DNA of 51,642 nucleotides from Deinococcus yavapaiensis KR-236 (GCF_003217515.1 NZ_QJSX01000024.1:1-51642), one strand, 5' to 3'; shown: positions 23,190 to 32,083, counted from the first letter of the stretch. Numbers and translations: made by a program. Notes: generated from the sequence alone by a model not told the origin.

Positions 23190-24866
23190 TCAGCGGCTGA
23201 GCGGCCGTTCCTCGTTCACGGCGACCTTGACGGACGCCTCGTGCACCTTGGGAAGCGCCACGTAAAAAGTCGTGCCTTCCTGCACGCGGCTCTCGGCCCA
23301 CACGCGCCCTCCATGGCGCGTCACGATGCGCTTCACGTTCGCGAGGCCGATGCCCGTTCCCTCGAACTCGCCCCCGGTGTGCAGTCGTTGAAACACGCCG
23401 AACAGCTTGTCGGCGTACTTCTCGTCGAAGCCCACGCCGTTGTCACGCACGAACAGCACCTGCGCCTCGTCCTCCTCGAAGCTGCCGACCTCGATGACGG
23501 CGACGTCACGCGCGCGCGTGTACTTCAGCGCGTTGCCCAACAAGTTCGCGAACACTTGCCGAAACGCTGCCAAGTCCGCGCGCACGACCGGCAAATCGCC
23601 GACGTGCCACTCCACCCGCCGTCCCACCTCGTCGCGAGCGAGATCACGCCGCACCTCCGCCACGAGGTCGGCCACCGACACGTCCACCAACCGCAAGTCC
23701 TGCCGACCCGTGCGCGAGTACGCCAAAAGATCCTCGATGAGGCCGTTCATCTTCAACGTCGCCTTCTCGATGATCTCCAAGTACTGCTCCGCTTTCGAGT
23801 TCTCCGCGCCTTGAACCTCCTTGGCGAGCAGATTCGCGAAGCTCGCGATGTGCCGAAGCGGCGTGCGCAAGTCGTGCGACACCGAGTACGCGAAAGCTTC
23901 CAGCTCGTGGTTGAGGTCTTGCAACCTCGCCGTGCGCTCGCGCACGCGGGCTTCGAGCGACGCGTTGAGATGGCGAATTTCGCGCTCTACCCGCTTGCGC
24001 TCGCTGACGTCCTTGCCCGTCGCCACGAAGTGCGTGATGCGTCCCGACTCGTCCTTGATGGGCGTGATCGTCTGCTCCTCGTGGTACAGCGTGCCGTCCT
24101 TGCGCCGATTCACGAATTCTCCGCGGTACACCTCCCCGGCGAGAAGCGTGCTCCACAAGCTTTCGTTGAAGCCCGGGTCGGGCTCGCCCGAGCGCACGAG
24201 GGTGAGACGCTGCCCGAGCGTCTCTATGCGCGCGTACCCCGTGAGCCGCTCGAAGGCGGGATTGACATACTCGATGCGTCCGTCGCGGTCCGTGATCACC
24301 ACCGGATCGTCCGTCTGCTCCAGCGCGCTCGACAATTTGTGCACTTCGCGCGCCGCTCGTTCGCGGTCCCGCTCGTTTTGCCGCCGCAGTCGCTCGCTCG
24401 TGAGTTGCGCCTCGCGCGCCTCACGCTCGCGCAGCGCGCGTTCGTGCGCTGCGATCGCCCGCGTCTTGTGATGCAAGTCCACGAACACGCCGACCTTCGC
24501 GCGCAGCACTTCCGGCACGATCGGCGCGAAGATGAAGTCCACCGCGCCGAGCGCGTAACCGCCGAGGGTGTCGGCTTCCGCGCGGTCGTACGCCGTCACG
24601 AAGATGATCGGCGTGCTTTCCGTCTGAGGACGGCTGCGGATGAGCGCGGCCGTCTCGAAGCCGTCCATGTCCGGCATCCGCACGTCGAGCAAGATAAGAG
24701 CGAAATCGTGTTGCAGCAGCAAGCGCAAGGCGTCGCGGCCCGACTCGGCTTGTACGAGGTTCTCGCCGAGCGACTCCAGCGCCGCGCTCAACGCCAACCG
24801 CTTGGCCGGATCGTCGTCCACGATGAGGATGTTCACGCGGGCGTCCGCGCTCGGCACCTTGTTCAC
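23190..24866 (-). CDS. Receiver-PAS-histidine kinase hybrid protein
   Basis: 558 residues, soluble. Residues 10-130 form a receiver domain with the acidic DDD pocket at 17-19 and phosphoacceptor Asp61 in LLDVRMPDMDG; the normally conserved Lys before the last loop is replaced (FIFAPIVPE). A coiled coil (135-180) leads to a PAS domain (about 180-290, with EYVNPAFERLTGY). The HisKA domain has His331 in VSHDLRTPLRHIASFANLL, and the ATPase domain shows NLLGNALKY, DNGVGFD and GTGIGLANVK. GTG start with GGAGGG nearby; it overlaps the CheR stop (GTGA). Third gene of the poly-HAMP kinase operon, so probably a downstream partner in the same phosphorelay. Confidence 0.9.
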   Translation of the reverse strand: MNKVPSADARVNILIVDDDPAKRLALSAALESLGENLVQAESGRDALRLLLQHDFALILLDVRMPDMDGFETAALIRSRPQTESTPIIFVTAYDRAEADTLGGYALGAVDFIFAPIVPEVLRAKVGVFVDLHHKTRAIAAHERALREREAREAQLTSERLRRQNERDRERAAREVHKLSSALEQTDDPVVITDRDGRIEYVNPAFERLTGYARIETLGQRLTLVRSGEPDPGFNESLWSTLLAGEVYRGEFVNRRKDGTLYHEEQTITPIKDESGRITHFVATGKDVSERKRVEREIRHLNASLEARVRERTARLQDLNHELEAFAYSVSHDLRTPLRHIASFANLLAKEVQGAENSKAEQYLEIIEKATLKMNGLIEDLLAYSRTGRQDLRLVDVSVADLVAEVRRDLARDEVGRRVEWHVGDLPVVRADLAAFRQVFANLLGNALKYTRARDVAVIEVGSFEEDEAQVLFVRDNGVGFDEKYADKLFGVFQRLHTGGEFEGTGIGLANVKRIVTRHGGRVWAESRVQEGTTFYVALPKVHEASVKVAVNEERPLSR

Positions 24867-25693
24867 GCGACCCTCCGGTACAGCTTCTCACGCGCGTCGA
24901 GTTCCACGAAGCGCGACTGAACCGGGCTGAACGTCAACGTCTCGTGTCGTCCGAGACCCAGCACCCCGCTCGGCGCGAGGCTCTCGAAGAGAAGTTCGTG
25001 CACGCGCGCCTGAAGCGGCTTGTCGAAGTAGATCAAGACGTTGCGGCACAAAATCAGGTGGAAGTCGTTGAAAGACCCGTCCGTCACGAGATTGTGCTGC
25101 CCCCACGTGATCTGCCGCTTGAGATCGCCGCGCACGATGGCGTGGTCGTACGACCGCGTGAAGTACGACGCGAAATCCCGCTCGCCGCCCGCCTCGTGGT
25201 AATTGCGCGCGTAGCCCTCCATCCGGTCGCGCGGATAGATGCCGTCGCGCGCCCGCGCGAGCGCTTTGGGATTGAGGTCCGTCGCGTACAGGCGCGTGCG
25301 ATTCAACAATCCCGCCTCGTGCAGCAAGATCGCCGTGGAGTACACCTCCTCGCCGCTCGAACAGCCCGCGTGCCACACGCGCACGAACGGATTCGTGCGC
25401 AGCAACGGCACGACCGCGTCGCGCAGCGTCGCGTAAAAGCCCGGATCGCGAAACATCTCGGTCACGCCGACGGCGACGCACGAAACGAAGTCCTGAAAGG
25501 CGTCGCGGTCGCGCAACACCCGCTCTTGCAACGCCGATACGCTCGAAAGGTTCGACGTGCGCGCGCAGTGCATGACGCGCCGCTTGAGAGTGGCGGGAGC
25601 GTAACCTCGAAAGTCGAAGCCGTAGCGGCGGTACACGCCTTCGAGCAGCAAGGCGACCTCCAAGTCTTCGATCTCGTCGTCCGCGAAGGTCAT
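24863..25693 (-). CDS. CheR-type SAM-dependent protein-glutamate methyltransferase
   Basis: 276 residues. The N-terminal helical domain is followed by the SAM-binding domain with VWHAGCSSGEEVYSTAILL, an acidic LYATDLNPKAL strand, and FHLILCRNVLIYFDKPLQ, all hallmarks of CheR. Also typical are CVAVGVTEMFRDPGFY and KRRVMHCARTSN in the N-terminal part. CheR methylates Glu side chains in chemoreceptors, but no MCP or CheB gene is present here. I place the start at the ATG at 25693, which overlaps the poly-HAMP kinase stop (ATGA), rather than the in-frame GTG 12 bases earlier. Target may be one of the flanking kinases (inference). Confidence 0.9.
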   Translation of the reverse strand: MTFADDEIEDLEVALLLEGVYRRYGFDFRGYAPATLKRRVMHCARTSNLSSVSALQERVLRDRDAFQDFVSCVAVGVTEMFRDPGFYATLRDAVVPLLRTNPFVRVWHAGCSSGEEVYSTAILLHEAGLLNRTRLYATDLNPKALARARDGIYPRDRMEGYARNYHEAGGERDFASYFTRSYDHAIVRGDLKRQITWGQHNLVTDGSFNDFHLILCRNVLIYFDKPLQARVHELLFESLAPSGVLGLGRHETLTFSPVQSRFVELDAREKLYRRVA

Positions 25694-28600
25694 CGGTACA
25701 GCCACACCCTCAAGAGGCTCAGGAGTTTATCGGTGTTCACGGGCTTGCTGATGTAATCGGACGCGCCCGACTCGATGGACTTCTCGCGGTCGCCCGGCAT
25801 CGCCTTGGCGGTGAGCGAGATGACCGGAAGGTTCTTGAACTTCGGGTTGGCGCGCACGAGGCGCGTCGTTTCGTACCCGTCGAGCTCCGGCATCATCACG
25901 TCCATCAGCACCGCGTCGATATCGGGCGTGCTCTCCAACAGAGCGATCGCGTCGTGCCCGTTCTCGGCCGTGAACACCTGCATCTTGTGGCGTTCCAGCA
26001 CCGCCGTCAGCGCGAAGATGTTGCGGATGTCGTCGTCCACGACGAGAATGCGCTTCCCGACGAGCATCGGGTCGTTTTGACGCGCGACGTCCAGCAGTTG
26101 CCGCTGCCCTTCGGGCAAGTTCGCCTCCACGCGGTGCAAGAACAGCGTGACTTCATCGAGGAGACGTTCGGGGGACCGCACGTCCTTCACGATGATGGAC
26201 TTGGCGACTTTACGCAACTGCGCTTCTTGCTGCCGCGTCAGATCGGCGGCGGTGTACACGATGATCGGCACGGCTCGCAGGGCCGCTTCCTGCTGCATCG
26301 CGTCGATGAGGTCGAAGCCGCTCATGTCGGGCAGACGCAAATCGAGGACGACGCAGTCGAAGGGACGCTCGCGCATCACCGTCAAGGCTTCCACGCCGCT
26401 CGTCACGGCGGTCGTCTTCACGTCGCCGTTGCCGATGAGGTCCACGATACTCGCTCGCTGCGCGTCGTCGTCCTCCACGACGAGCAGATTCTTGACGCGC
26501 CGAGCGAGGAAGTCTTCGAGCTTGCCGAACGCTCGTGCGAGCGCTTCTCGATCGGGCGACTTCGTGAGAAAGTCGAGCGCGCCGAGTTTGCGGCCCAGCA
26601 GCGAGTGCTCGTCGCTGGAGATGATGTGAACGGGAATGTGCCGCGTTGCCGGATCGTGCTTGAGGCGGTCGAGCACCGCCCAACCGCTCGTATCGGGCAA
26701 ATTCAAGTCCAGGGTGATGGCGCTCGGTCGGTACTGCGTGGCGAGCGCGAGGGCCGCGTCACCACGCGCGGCGATGAGTCCCTTGAAGCCGCGTTCGCGC
26801 GCCAAGTCGAGCAGCACGCCCGCGAAGGCCGGATCGTCCTCCACGATGAGAAGGGTACGGTCGCCCGAGCGGATGTTCTGGCGGTCGTCTTCGAGGTCGG
26901 CGGGCAAGGCGGCCACGTCCACGCGCTCGTTCTGCACGGACGGCCCGTCGGGCAGGCCGAGCCGCAAGTCCACGGCGCGCGACAAGGACGCGGGCGTCGA
27001 AAGACCCGAGGGAGACAGGGGATCCACCGAAGTGCGCTCCGGACGCGCCGAAGGCAAGGGCGCGCCGTCGAGCGGGAGGTACACCGTGAAGGTGCTGCCT
27101 TGGCCGGGCACGCTCTCCAACCGGATCTCGCCGCCGAGCAACCGAGCCAGTTCGCGGCTGATGGCCAGCCCGAGGCCCGTTCCGCCGTACTTGCGGCTTG
27201 TCGTGCCGTCCGCTTGCTGAAACGCCTCGAAAATGAGCTGCTGCTTGTCGTGCGCGATGCCGATTCCCGTGTCGTGCACGTTGAACGCCACGACCGAAGA
27301 CGCCCGTGACAGCACCGCGTGATCGGCGCTCCAACCCGTCGTGACGGGCCCCACGCCGATGCGCACCTCACCCTTGGCGGTGAACTTGAAGGCGTTCGAC
27401 AAGAGGTTCTTGAGAATTTGCAGCAAGCGCTTGCCGTCCGTGCGAATCGTGCGCGGCAGCACCGACGAGACTTGGATGTTGAACGACAGGTCCTTGCTCT
27501 CGGCGACGTGACGGAAGGTGAGCTCCAGAGCGTCGCGGATCTCGTGGAAGGTGACGTCGGACGTGTCGACGTGCACGGTGCCCGACTCGATCTTCGAGAG
27601 GTCGAGAATGTCGTTGATGAGGTTCAGAAGGTCATTGCCCGACGCGAAGATGGTCTTGGCGTACTCCACCTGACGCTCGTCGAGGTTCTGCTTCGGGTTG
27701 TCGCTGAGCTGCTGCGCGAGCAGCAGCAGCGAGTTGAGCGGCGTGCGAAGCTCGTGGCTCATGTTCGCGAGGAACTCGCTTTTGTACTTCGACGTGAGCG
27801 AGAGCTGCGCCGCCTTCTCCTCGAGCGCTTGACGCGCCGTCTCGACTTCGCGGTTCTTGCGCTCGACCTCGGAGTTCTGCTGCGCGAGCAACCTCGCCTT
27901 GTCCTCGAGTTCCTCGTTCGTCTGACGCAGTTCCTCTTGCTGGCTTTGCAACTCCTGCGCCATCGACTGCGACTGCGTCAGCAAGCTCTCGGTACGCATC
28001 GTCGCCTCGATCGTGTTGAGCACGATGCCGATGGACTCCGTGAGCTGCTCCAAAAAGGCGAGGTGCGTGGGGCTGAAGCGGTCGAAGCTCGCGAGTTCGA
28101 TGACGGCCTTCGTGGACCCTTCGAACACGACGGGCAACACGATGATGCTCATGGGCGCGGCCGCGCCGAGACCGGAGTTGATCTGGATGTAGTCGGAAGG
28201 AACGTTCGTGAGCAAGATCGGCTCTTGTTCGAGCGCGCACTGTCCCACGAGCCCTTCGCCGAGGCGGAAGCGGTTGTTGAGGCCTTTGCGTTCGCGGTAC
28301 GCGTAGCTCGCTTGGAGCTTCAAGCCGGGCTCGCCGCCTTCCGAGTCCGAAGTGTAGAACACGCCGTGGTTGGCTTTCACGAGCGGCGCGAGTTCCGACA
28401 GGATGAGGCGGCACACCGTGAGCATGTCGCGCTGCCCCTGCAGCATCCGCGTGAAGCGCGCGAGGTTGGTCTTGAGCCAGTCCTGCTCGGTGTTCTTGTC
28501 GGTCGTGTCCTTGAGATTGCGGATCATCTCGTTGACGTTGCGCTTGAGCTCGTCGAGCTCGCCGCGCGCCTCCACCGCGATGGACCGCGTGAGATCCCCG

Positions 28601-30891
28601 GCGGTCACGGCGGTCGCGACCTCGGCGATCGCGCGAACCTGCGTCGTGAGGTTCGCCGCGAGTTGATTCACGTTGTCCGTGAGGTCCTTCCACGTGCCCG
28701 CCGCTCCCGGCACGCTCGCTTGCCCGCCGAGCTTGCCTTCGACGCCCACCTCGCGCGCCACGCCCGTCACTTGATCCGCGAAGGTCGCGAGAGTGTCGAT
28801 CATGGAGTTGATCGTCTCGGCGAGTTCGGCGATTTCGCCCTTGGCTTCCACCGTGAGCTTCTTCTTGAGGTCGCCGTTCGCGACGGCCGTCACGACGCGC
28901 GCGATGCCGCGCACTTGATTCGTGAGGTTGGACGCCATGAAGTTCACGTTGTCCGTGAGGTCTTTCCACGTGCCGCCCACGCCGGGCACGCTCGCCTGCC
29001 CGCCGAGGCGTCCTTCGGTGCCCACTTCGCGCGCCACGCGCGTCACTTCGCCCGCGAACGAGTTGAGCTGGTCCACCATGGTGTTGATGGTGTTCTTGAG
29101 CTCCAACAGTTCGCCGCGCACGTCCACGGTGATCTTCTTGGACAGGTCGCCGTTGGCGACGGCGGTCGTCACGAAGGCAATGTTGCGCACCTGGCTGGTG
29201 AGGTTGGACGCCATGGAGTTCACGTTGTCCGTGAGGTCCTTCCACGTGCCGCCCACGCCGCGCACCTCGGCTTGCCCGCCGAGGCGTCCTTCGGTGCCCA
29301 CTTCGCGCGCCACGCGCGTCACTTCCCCGGCGAAGGCGTTGAGCTGGTCCACCATGGTGTTGATGGTGCTCTTGAGCTCCAGAATCTCGCCCTTGGCGTC
29401 CGCCGTGATCTTCTTGGACAGGTCGCCGTTGGCCACGGCGGTCGTCACGAAGGCGATGTTGCGCACCTGCGTCGTGAGGTTGGACGCCATGGAGTTCACG
29501 TTGTCCGTGAGGTCCTTCCACGTGCCCGACACGCCCCGCACGTCCGCTTGGCCGCCGAGTTGCCCTTCGGTGCCCACTTCGCGCGCCACGCGCGTCACTT
29601 CGCCCGCGAACGAGTTGAGCTGGTCCACCATCGTGTTGATGGTGTCCTTGAGCTGCAACACTTCGCCTTGCGCCTCCACGGTGATCTTCTTGGACAGGTC
29701 GCCGTTGGCGACGGCGGTCGTGACTTGCGCGATGTTGCGCACTTGAGACGTGAGGTTGCCCGCGAGGCCGTTGACGGAGTCGGTGAGGTCCTTCCACGTG
29801 CCCGACACGCCCTTCACGATGGCCTGCCCGCCGAGCTTGCCTTCCGTGCCCACCTCTCGGGCGACGCGCGTCACTTCGGCGGCGAACACCCCCAGGGTGT
29901 CCGAGAGGCTGTTGATGGTGTCGGCGAGCGTAGCGACCTCGCCCTTGGCGTCGAGGGTGAGTTGCTGTTCGAGGTCGCCGTTGGCGACGGCCGTCACGAC
30001 CTTCGCGATGCCGCGCACCTGCGTCGTGAGGTTGGACGCCATGGAGTTCACGTTGTCCGTGAGGTCCTTCCAGACGCCCGAGACGCCCTTCACGTCCGCC
30101 TGGCCGCCGAGGCGTCCTTCGGTGCCCACTTCGCGCGCCACGCGCGTCACTTCCGCCGCGAACGAGTTGAGCTGATCCACCATGGTGTTCACGGTGTTCT
30201 TGAGCTCCAACACTTCGCCTTGCGCCTCCACGGTGATCTTCTTGGAGAGGTCGCCGTTGGCGACGGCGGTCGTCACGAGGGCGATGTTGCGCACTTGGCC
30301 CGTGAGGTTGCCCGCGAGGTTGTTCACGGAGTCCGTGAGGTCCTTCCACGTGCCCGCGACGCCGCGCACTTGCGCTTGACCGCCGAGCTTGCCTTCGGTG
30401 CCCACCTCGCGCGCCACGCGCGTCACTTCCCCGGCGAAGGCGTTGAGCTGATCGACCATGGTGTTCACGGTCTTCGCGGTTTGCAGGAACTGCCCTTCGA
30501 TGGGGCGACCGTCTACCTCGAGGGCCATCGTTTGCGACAAGTCGCCGTTGGCGACGGCCGTGATGACGCGCGCCATCTCGGACGTCGGTTGCACGAGGTC
30601 GTCGACGAGGGTGTTGACGCTTTCCACGAGCCCCGCCCATTCGCCCGTCGCGTGACCGAGCGGAACGCGCTGCGTGACCTTGCCTTCCTTGCCGACGCTG
30701 CGCCCGACGCGCTTCACGTCGAACGCGATGCGCTCATTGAGTTCGAGGACTTCATTGAGGGCGTCGGCGATCTTGCCGGGAAGCCCTGTCCAATCAACGG
30801 GCAAGCGAACGCTGAAGTCGCCTTTGCGGTAAGAGGTCAGGACGGAGAGGAGCGTTTTTTCGTCGAGCACGGCGGCGCTGAGTTCGGACAT
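25690..30891 (-). CDS. Poly-HAMP GAF hybrid histidine kinase with three receiver domains
   Basis: 1733 residues with no membrane segment. Residues about 15-800 consist of nine canonical HAMP units (GDL motifs) alternating with eight divergent ones (EG-LGGQA motifs), period 92 residues. A GAF domain follows (about 810-980), then a coiled coil, HisKA with His1046 in MSHELRTPLNSLL, an ATPase domain with NLLSNAFKF and GTGLGLAISREL, and three receivers with Asp1395, Asp1517 and Asp1664. The layout is that of fungal group III (Nik1/Sln-type osmosensing) kinases and their bacterial relatives. ATG at 30891 has AAGGA six bases upstream. Its stop overlaps the CheR start. Probably a cytoplasmic stress sensor. 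Confidence 0.92.
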   Translation of the reverse strand: MSELSAAVLDEKTLLSVLTSYRKGDFSVRLPVDWTGLPGKIADALNEVLELNERIAFDVKRVGRSVGKEGKVTQRVPLGHATGEWAGLVESVNTLVDDLVQPTSEMARVITAVANGDLSQTMALEVDGRPIEGQFLQTAKTVNTMVDQLNAFAGEVTRVAREVGTEGKLGGQAQVRGVAGTWKDLTDSVNNLAGNLTGQVRNIALVTTAVANGDLSKKITVEAQGEVLELKNTVNTMVDQLNSFAAEVTRVAREVGTEGRLGGQADVKGVSGVWKDLTDNVNSMASNLTTQVRGIAKVVTAVANGDLEQQLTLDAKGEVATLADTINSLSDTLGVFAAEVTRVAREVGTEGKLGGQAIVKGVSGTWKDLTDSVNGLAGNLTSQVRNIAQVTTAVANGDLSKKITVEAQGEVLQLKDTINTMVDQLNSFAGEVTRVAREVGTEGQLGGQADVRGVSGTWKDLTDNVNSMASNLTTQVRNIAFVTTAVANGDLSKKITADAKGEILELKSTINTMVDQLNAFAGEVTRVAREVGTEGRLGGQAEVRGVGGTWKDLTDNVNSMASNLTSQVRNIAFVTTAVANGDLSKKITVDVRGELLELKNTINTMVDQLNSFAGEVTRVAREVGTEGRLGGQASVPGVGGTWKDLTDNVNFMASNLTNQVRGIARVVTAVANGDLKKKLTVEAKGEIAELAETINSMIDTLATFADQVTGVAREVGVEGKLGGQASVPGAAGTWKDLTDNVNQLAANLTTQVRAIAEVATAVTAGDLTRSIAVEARGELDELKRNVNEMIRNLKDTTDKNTEQDWLKTNLARFTRMLQGQRDMLTVCRLILSELAPLVKANHGVFYTSDSEGGEPGLKLQASYAYRERKGLNNRFRLGEGLVGQCALEQEPILLTNVPSDYIQINSGLGAAAPMSIIVLPVVFEGSTKAVIELASFDRFSPTHLAFLEQLTESIGIVLNTIEATMRTESLLTQSQSMAQELQSQQEELRQTNEELEDKARLLAQQNSEVERKNREVETARQALEEKAAQLSLTSKYKSEFLANMSHELRTPLNSLLLLAQQLSDNPKQNLDERQVEYAKTIFASGNDLLNLINDILDLSKIESGTVHVDTSDVTFHEIRDALELTFRHVAESKDLSFNIQVSSVLPRTIRTDGKRLLQILKNLLSNAFKFTAKGEVRIGVGPVTTGWSADHAVLSRASSVVAFNVHDTGIGIAHDKQQLIFEAFQQADGTTSRKYGGTGLGLAISRELARLLGGEIRLESVPGQGSTFTVYLPLDGAPLPSARPERTSVDPLSPSGLSTPASLSRAVDLRLGLPDGPSVQNERVDVAALPADLEDDRQNIRSGDRTLLIVEDDPAFAGVLLDLARERGFKGLIAARGDAALALATQYRPSAITLDLNLPDTSGWAVLDRLKHDPATRHIPVHIISSDEHSLLGRKLGALDFLTKSPDREALARAFGKLEDFLARRVKNLLVVEDDDAQRASIVDLIGNGDVKTTAVTSGVEALTVMRERPFDCVVLDLRLPDMSGFDLIDAMQQEAALRAVPIIVYTAADLTRQQEAQLRKVAKSIIVKDVRSPERLLDEVTLFLHRVEANLPEGQRQLLDVARQNDPMLVGKRILVVDDDIRNIFALTAVLERHKMQVFTAENGHDAIALLESTPDIDAVLMDVMMPELDGYETTRLVRANPKFKNLPVISLTAKAMPGDREKSIESGASDYISKPVNTDKLLSLLRVWLYR
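28520..30850 (-). repeat. Tandem 276-base coding repeats encoding HAMP pairs
   Basis: Successive copies are almost identical over long stretches: for example the block beginning GACAGGTCGCCGTTGG (+ strand) recurs at 29141, 29417 and 29693, exactly 276 bases (92 codons) apart, and in a more divergent form at 29969. All copies keep the reading frame. The outer copies are more diverged than the inner ones, pointing to recent expansion or homogenisation in the centre. Confidence 0.9.
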
Positions 30892-30956
30892 GAAGGTTCC
30901 TTGGCGGCACGAAGGTGCAGCTTTCGCCACTGCAGCGAGCTACACGGCACCGCCTC

Positions 30957-30983
30957 CTTATAGCATTTCCCAAGGTCTCTCAA
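30957..30983 (-). promoter_or_regulatory. Promoter of the poly-HAMP kinase operon
   Basis: Minus strand -10 TATAAG (30957-30962) with TTGAGA (30978-30983) 15 bases upstream, somewhat short of optimal. This gives a leader of about 60 bases carrying the Shine-Dalgarno AAGGA at 30898-30902. Confidence 0.45.
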
Positions 30984-31009
30984 AGATCGCTGTACGGAAA
31001 ATGACAAAC

Positions 31010-31366
31010 TTATGAAACGGCGACCGTCGCTCCGTAGCGCGCGTCGTGCGGCAAGCTCAGTTTTTCTTCCCACAACGTCAAAAGCTCGGCGAGATCGACG
31101 GGGGAAACCTCGCCGCTCTCGTCGGGCGTGAGTTCGTCGAGGATCTCGAAGCGAAAGGCGCCCTCGCCGTCGGTGTTCCAGTCGCGTTGCAGCGCGGAGT
31201 TGCGGTGGCCGTTCATGCCGAGGGTGAAGCGGATGCGGTTGAGCATGCCGTCGAGGTGCGGACTGCTGCCGAGCAGCGTCCGGCCCGACGGCAAGTGCGT
31301 GACGCGGTAGACGCCCGCCTTGGGAGTGAAGCCCTTGTAGCGTCGAGCGGGGGCGAAGTCGGTCAC
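31010..31366 (-). CDS. GIY-YIG-like nuclease-fold protein
   Basis: 118 residues. The pattern GVYRVTHLPSGRTLLGSSPHLDG resembles the GIY...YIG strands, with GVY at residues 18-20 and LGS at 32-34 in place of YIG. It continues with Arg46, His54 in MNGHRNSALQRDW, and Glu69 before FRFEILDEL, the positions of catalytic residues in GIY-YIG nucleases. The second motif tyrosine is therefore missing, so activity is uncertain. The GTG at 31366 overlaps the DUF2239 stop (GTGA), so the two are co-translated. Longer upstream reading is out-of-frame shadow. Confidence 0.68.
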   Translation of the reverse strand: MTDFAPARRYKGFTPKAGVYRVTHLPSGRTLLGSSPHLDGMLNRIRFTLGMNGHRNSALQRDWNTDGEGAFRFEILDELTPDESGEVSPVDLAELLTLWEEKLSLPHDARYGATVAVS

Positions 31367-31935
31367 ACGGACTCCTGTTCGGGCGTGAAGGCGGGGGCGG
31401 CGAGAAGGCGGGCGTGGTCGCGAACGTCGGGAGGCCAAGACTCGGTGTTCGCCTCGAAGGCGGCGAGGTCGCGGGCGTACAGGGCGCGGGCGGCTTCCTG
31501 AAGGCCGGGACGGTCGCCGGCGAGGACGTGCATGAATCGATCGGCGGCCGTTTGCGCGGCGAGGATCGCTTCGCGGCGCGGGTGGCGCTTGCGTTCCTCG
31601 TCGATGAGTCGGCGCAAGGTGGCGGACGCGCCGCCCGGTTGGGCTTCGAGCCACTGCCAGTGCCTCGGAAGCAAGGTGACTTCGCGGGCGACCACGCCGA
31701 GTTTGGGCCGTCCGCGTGCGGGCGTGGGCGTCTTCTCGGCGGCAGCGCTCACGCGGGCGAGAACGTCCTCCAGAGAGCCGCGCAAGTCGAAGTCGACGCT
31801 TCGACCACTCGCGTCGTCGATGATCAGCAACGCCGAGGGATCGGTCGCCTCGGTTTTGAGGAAGGTCAGGAGCGTCGGAAGGTCGGCCGTCAACAAGAGC
31901 CGGTCTTCGTCGAACAGGGTGTAGGAACTCGACAT
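31363..31935 (-). CDS. DUF2239-family protein
   Basis: 190 residues. The central RPKLGVVAREVTLLPRHWQWLEAQPGGASATLRRLIDEERK block is the signature of DUF2239; the N-terminal part has a DDASGRSVDFDLRGSLEDVLAR segment and the C-terminal part is helical. No function is established for the family; it looks like a small soluble protein with a ribbon-helix-helix-like stretch in the central block (my impression, not certain). ATG at 31935 is five bases after a strong TAATAT box; a TTG six bases earlier is unlikely since it overlaps the box. Forms a two-gene unit with the GIY-YIG-like gene. Confidence 0.72.
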   Translation of the reverse strand: MSSSYTLFDEDRLLLTADLPTLLTFLKTEATDPSALLIIDDASGRSVDFDLRGSLEDVLARVSAAAEKTPTPARGRPKLGVVAREVTLLPRHWQWLEAQPGGASATLRRLIDEERKRHPRREAILAAQTAADRFMHVLAGDRPGLQEAARALYARDLAAFEANTESWPPDVRDHARLLAAPAFTPEQESV

Positions 31936-31940
31936 ACTCA

Positions 31941-31969
31941 ATATTAACCGGGTAAAATTTGGGCGTCAA
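31941..31969 (-). promoter_or_regulatory. Promoter of the DUF2239/GIY-YIG-like pair, leaderless
   Basis: Near-consensus on the minus strand: TTGACG (31964-31969), a 17-base spacer, TAATAT (31941-31946), then five bases to the ATG. It is the best-looking SigA promoter in the window. Confidence 0.8.
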
Positions 31970-32048
31970 TGATCGCGAAGCGACATGACTGCGGGCAACC
32001 AACTCGTAACAGCGCTTGATCCACTTCGCCGAAGATCGTCGTTTCACC

Positions 32049-32063
32049 TTGACGCAGTGTCAA
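32049..32063. promoter_or_regulatory. Inverted repeat overlapping the -35, operator candidate
   Basis: TTGAC-GCAGT-GTCAA, perfect 5-base arms around a 5-base centre. Its left arm is part of the -35 hexamer, so a bound protein would block the promoter. Autoregulation by the adjacent XRE-type protein is inferred. Confidence 0.45.
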
Positions 32064-32077
32064 GTTTTCTTTACGCT
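32049..32077 (+). promoter_or_regulatory. Promoter of the molybdate regulator operon, leaderless
   Basis: TTGACG (32049-32054), 17-base spacer, TACGCT (32072-32077), then six bases to the ATG at 32084. Confidence 0.78.
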
Positions 32078-32083
32078 GCGTCC

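Noticed and set aside
22029..24920. 963-codon open frame on the + strand opposite the permease, receptor and kinase genes
   Set aside because: Spans several real genes of the other strand, lacks any domain and has antisense-like composition.
28520..30850. Regularly spaced direct repeats considered as a CRISPR array
   Set aside because: The period is 276 bases, units are in frame within a gene and encode alternating HAMP domains; no short repeats with unique spacers.
30940..30960. Strong Shine-Dalgarno-like AAGGAGG on the minus strand followed by GTG and an immediate TAG, suggesting a start-stop element before the poly-HAMP kinase
   Set aside because: AAGGAGG overlaps the probable -10 box TATAAG, so it would lie upstream of the transcription start; the kinase has its own AAGGA site at 30898-30902.
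27319..30963. 1214-codon open frame on the + strand opposite the poly-HAMP kinase gene
   Set aside because: It is the complement of a repetitive, high-GC gene; its translation is rich in His, Arg, Val and Gly with repeated HARH/HFARE-like strings and matches no protein family. The minus strand encodes a clear kinase.
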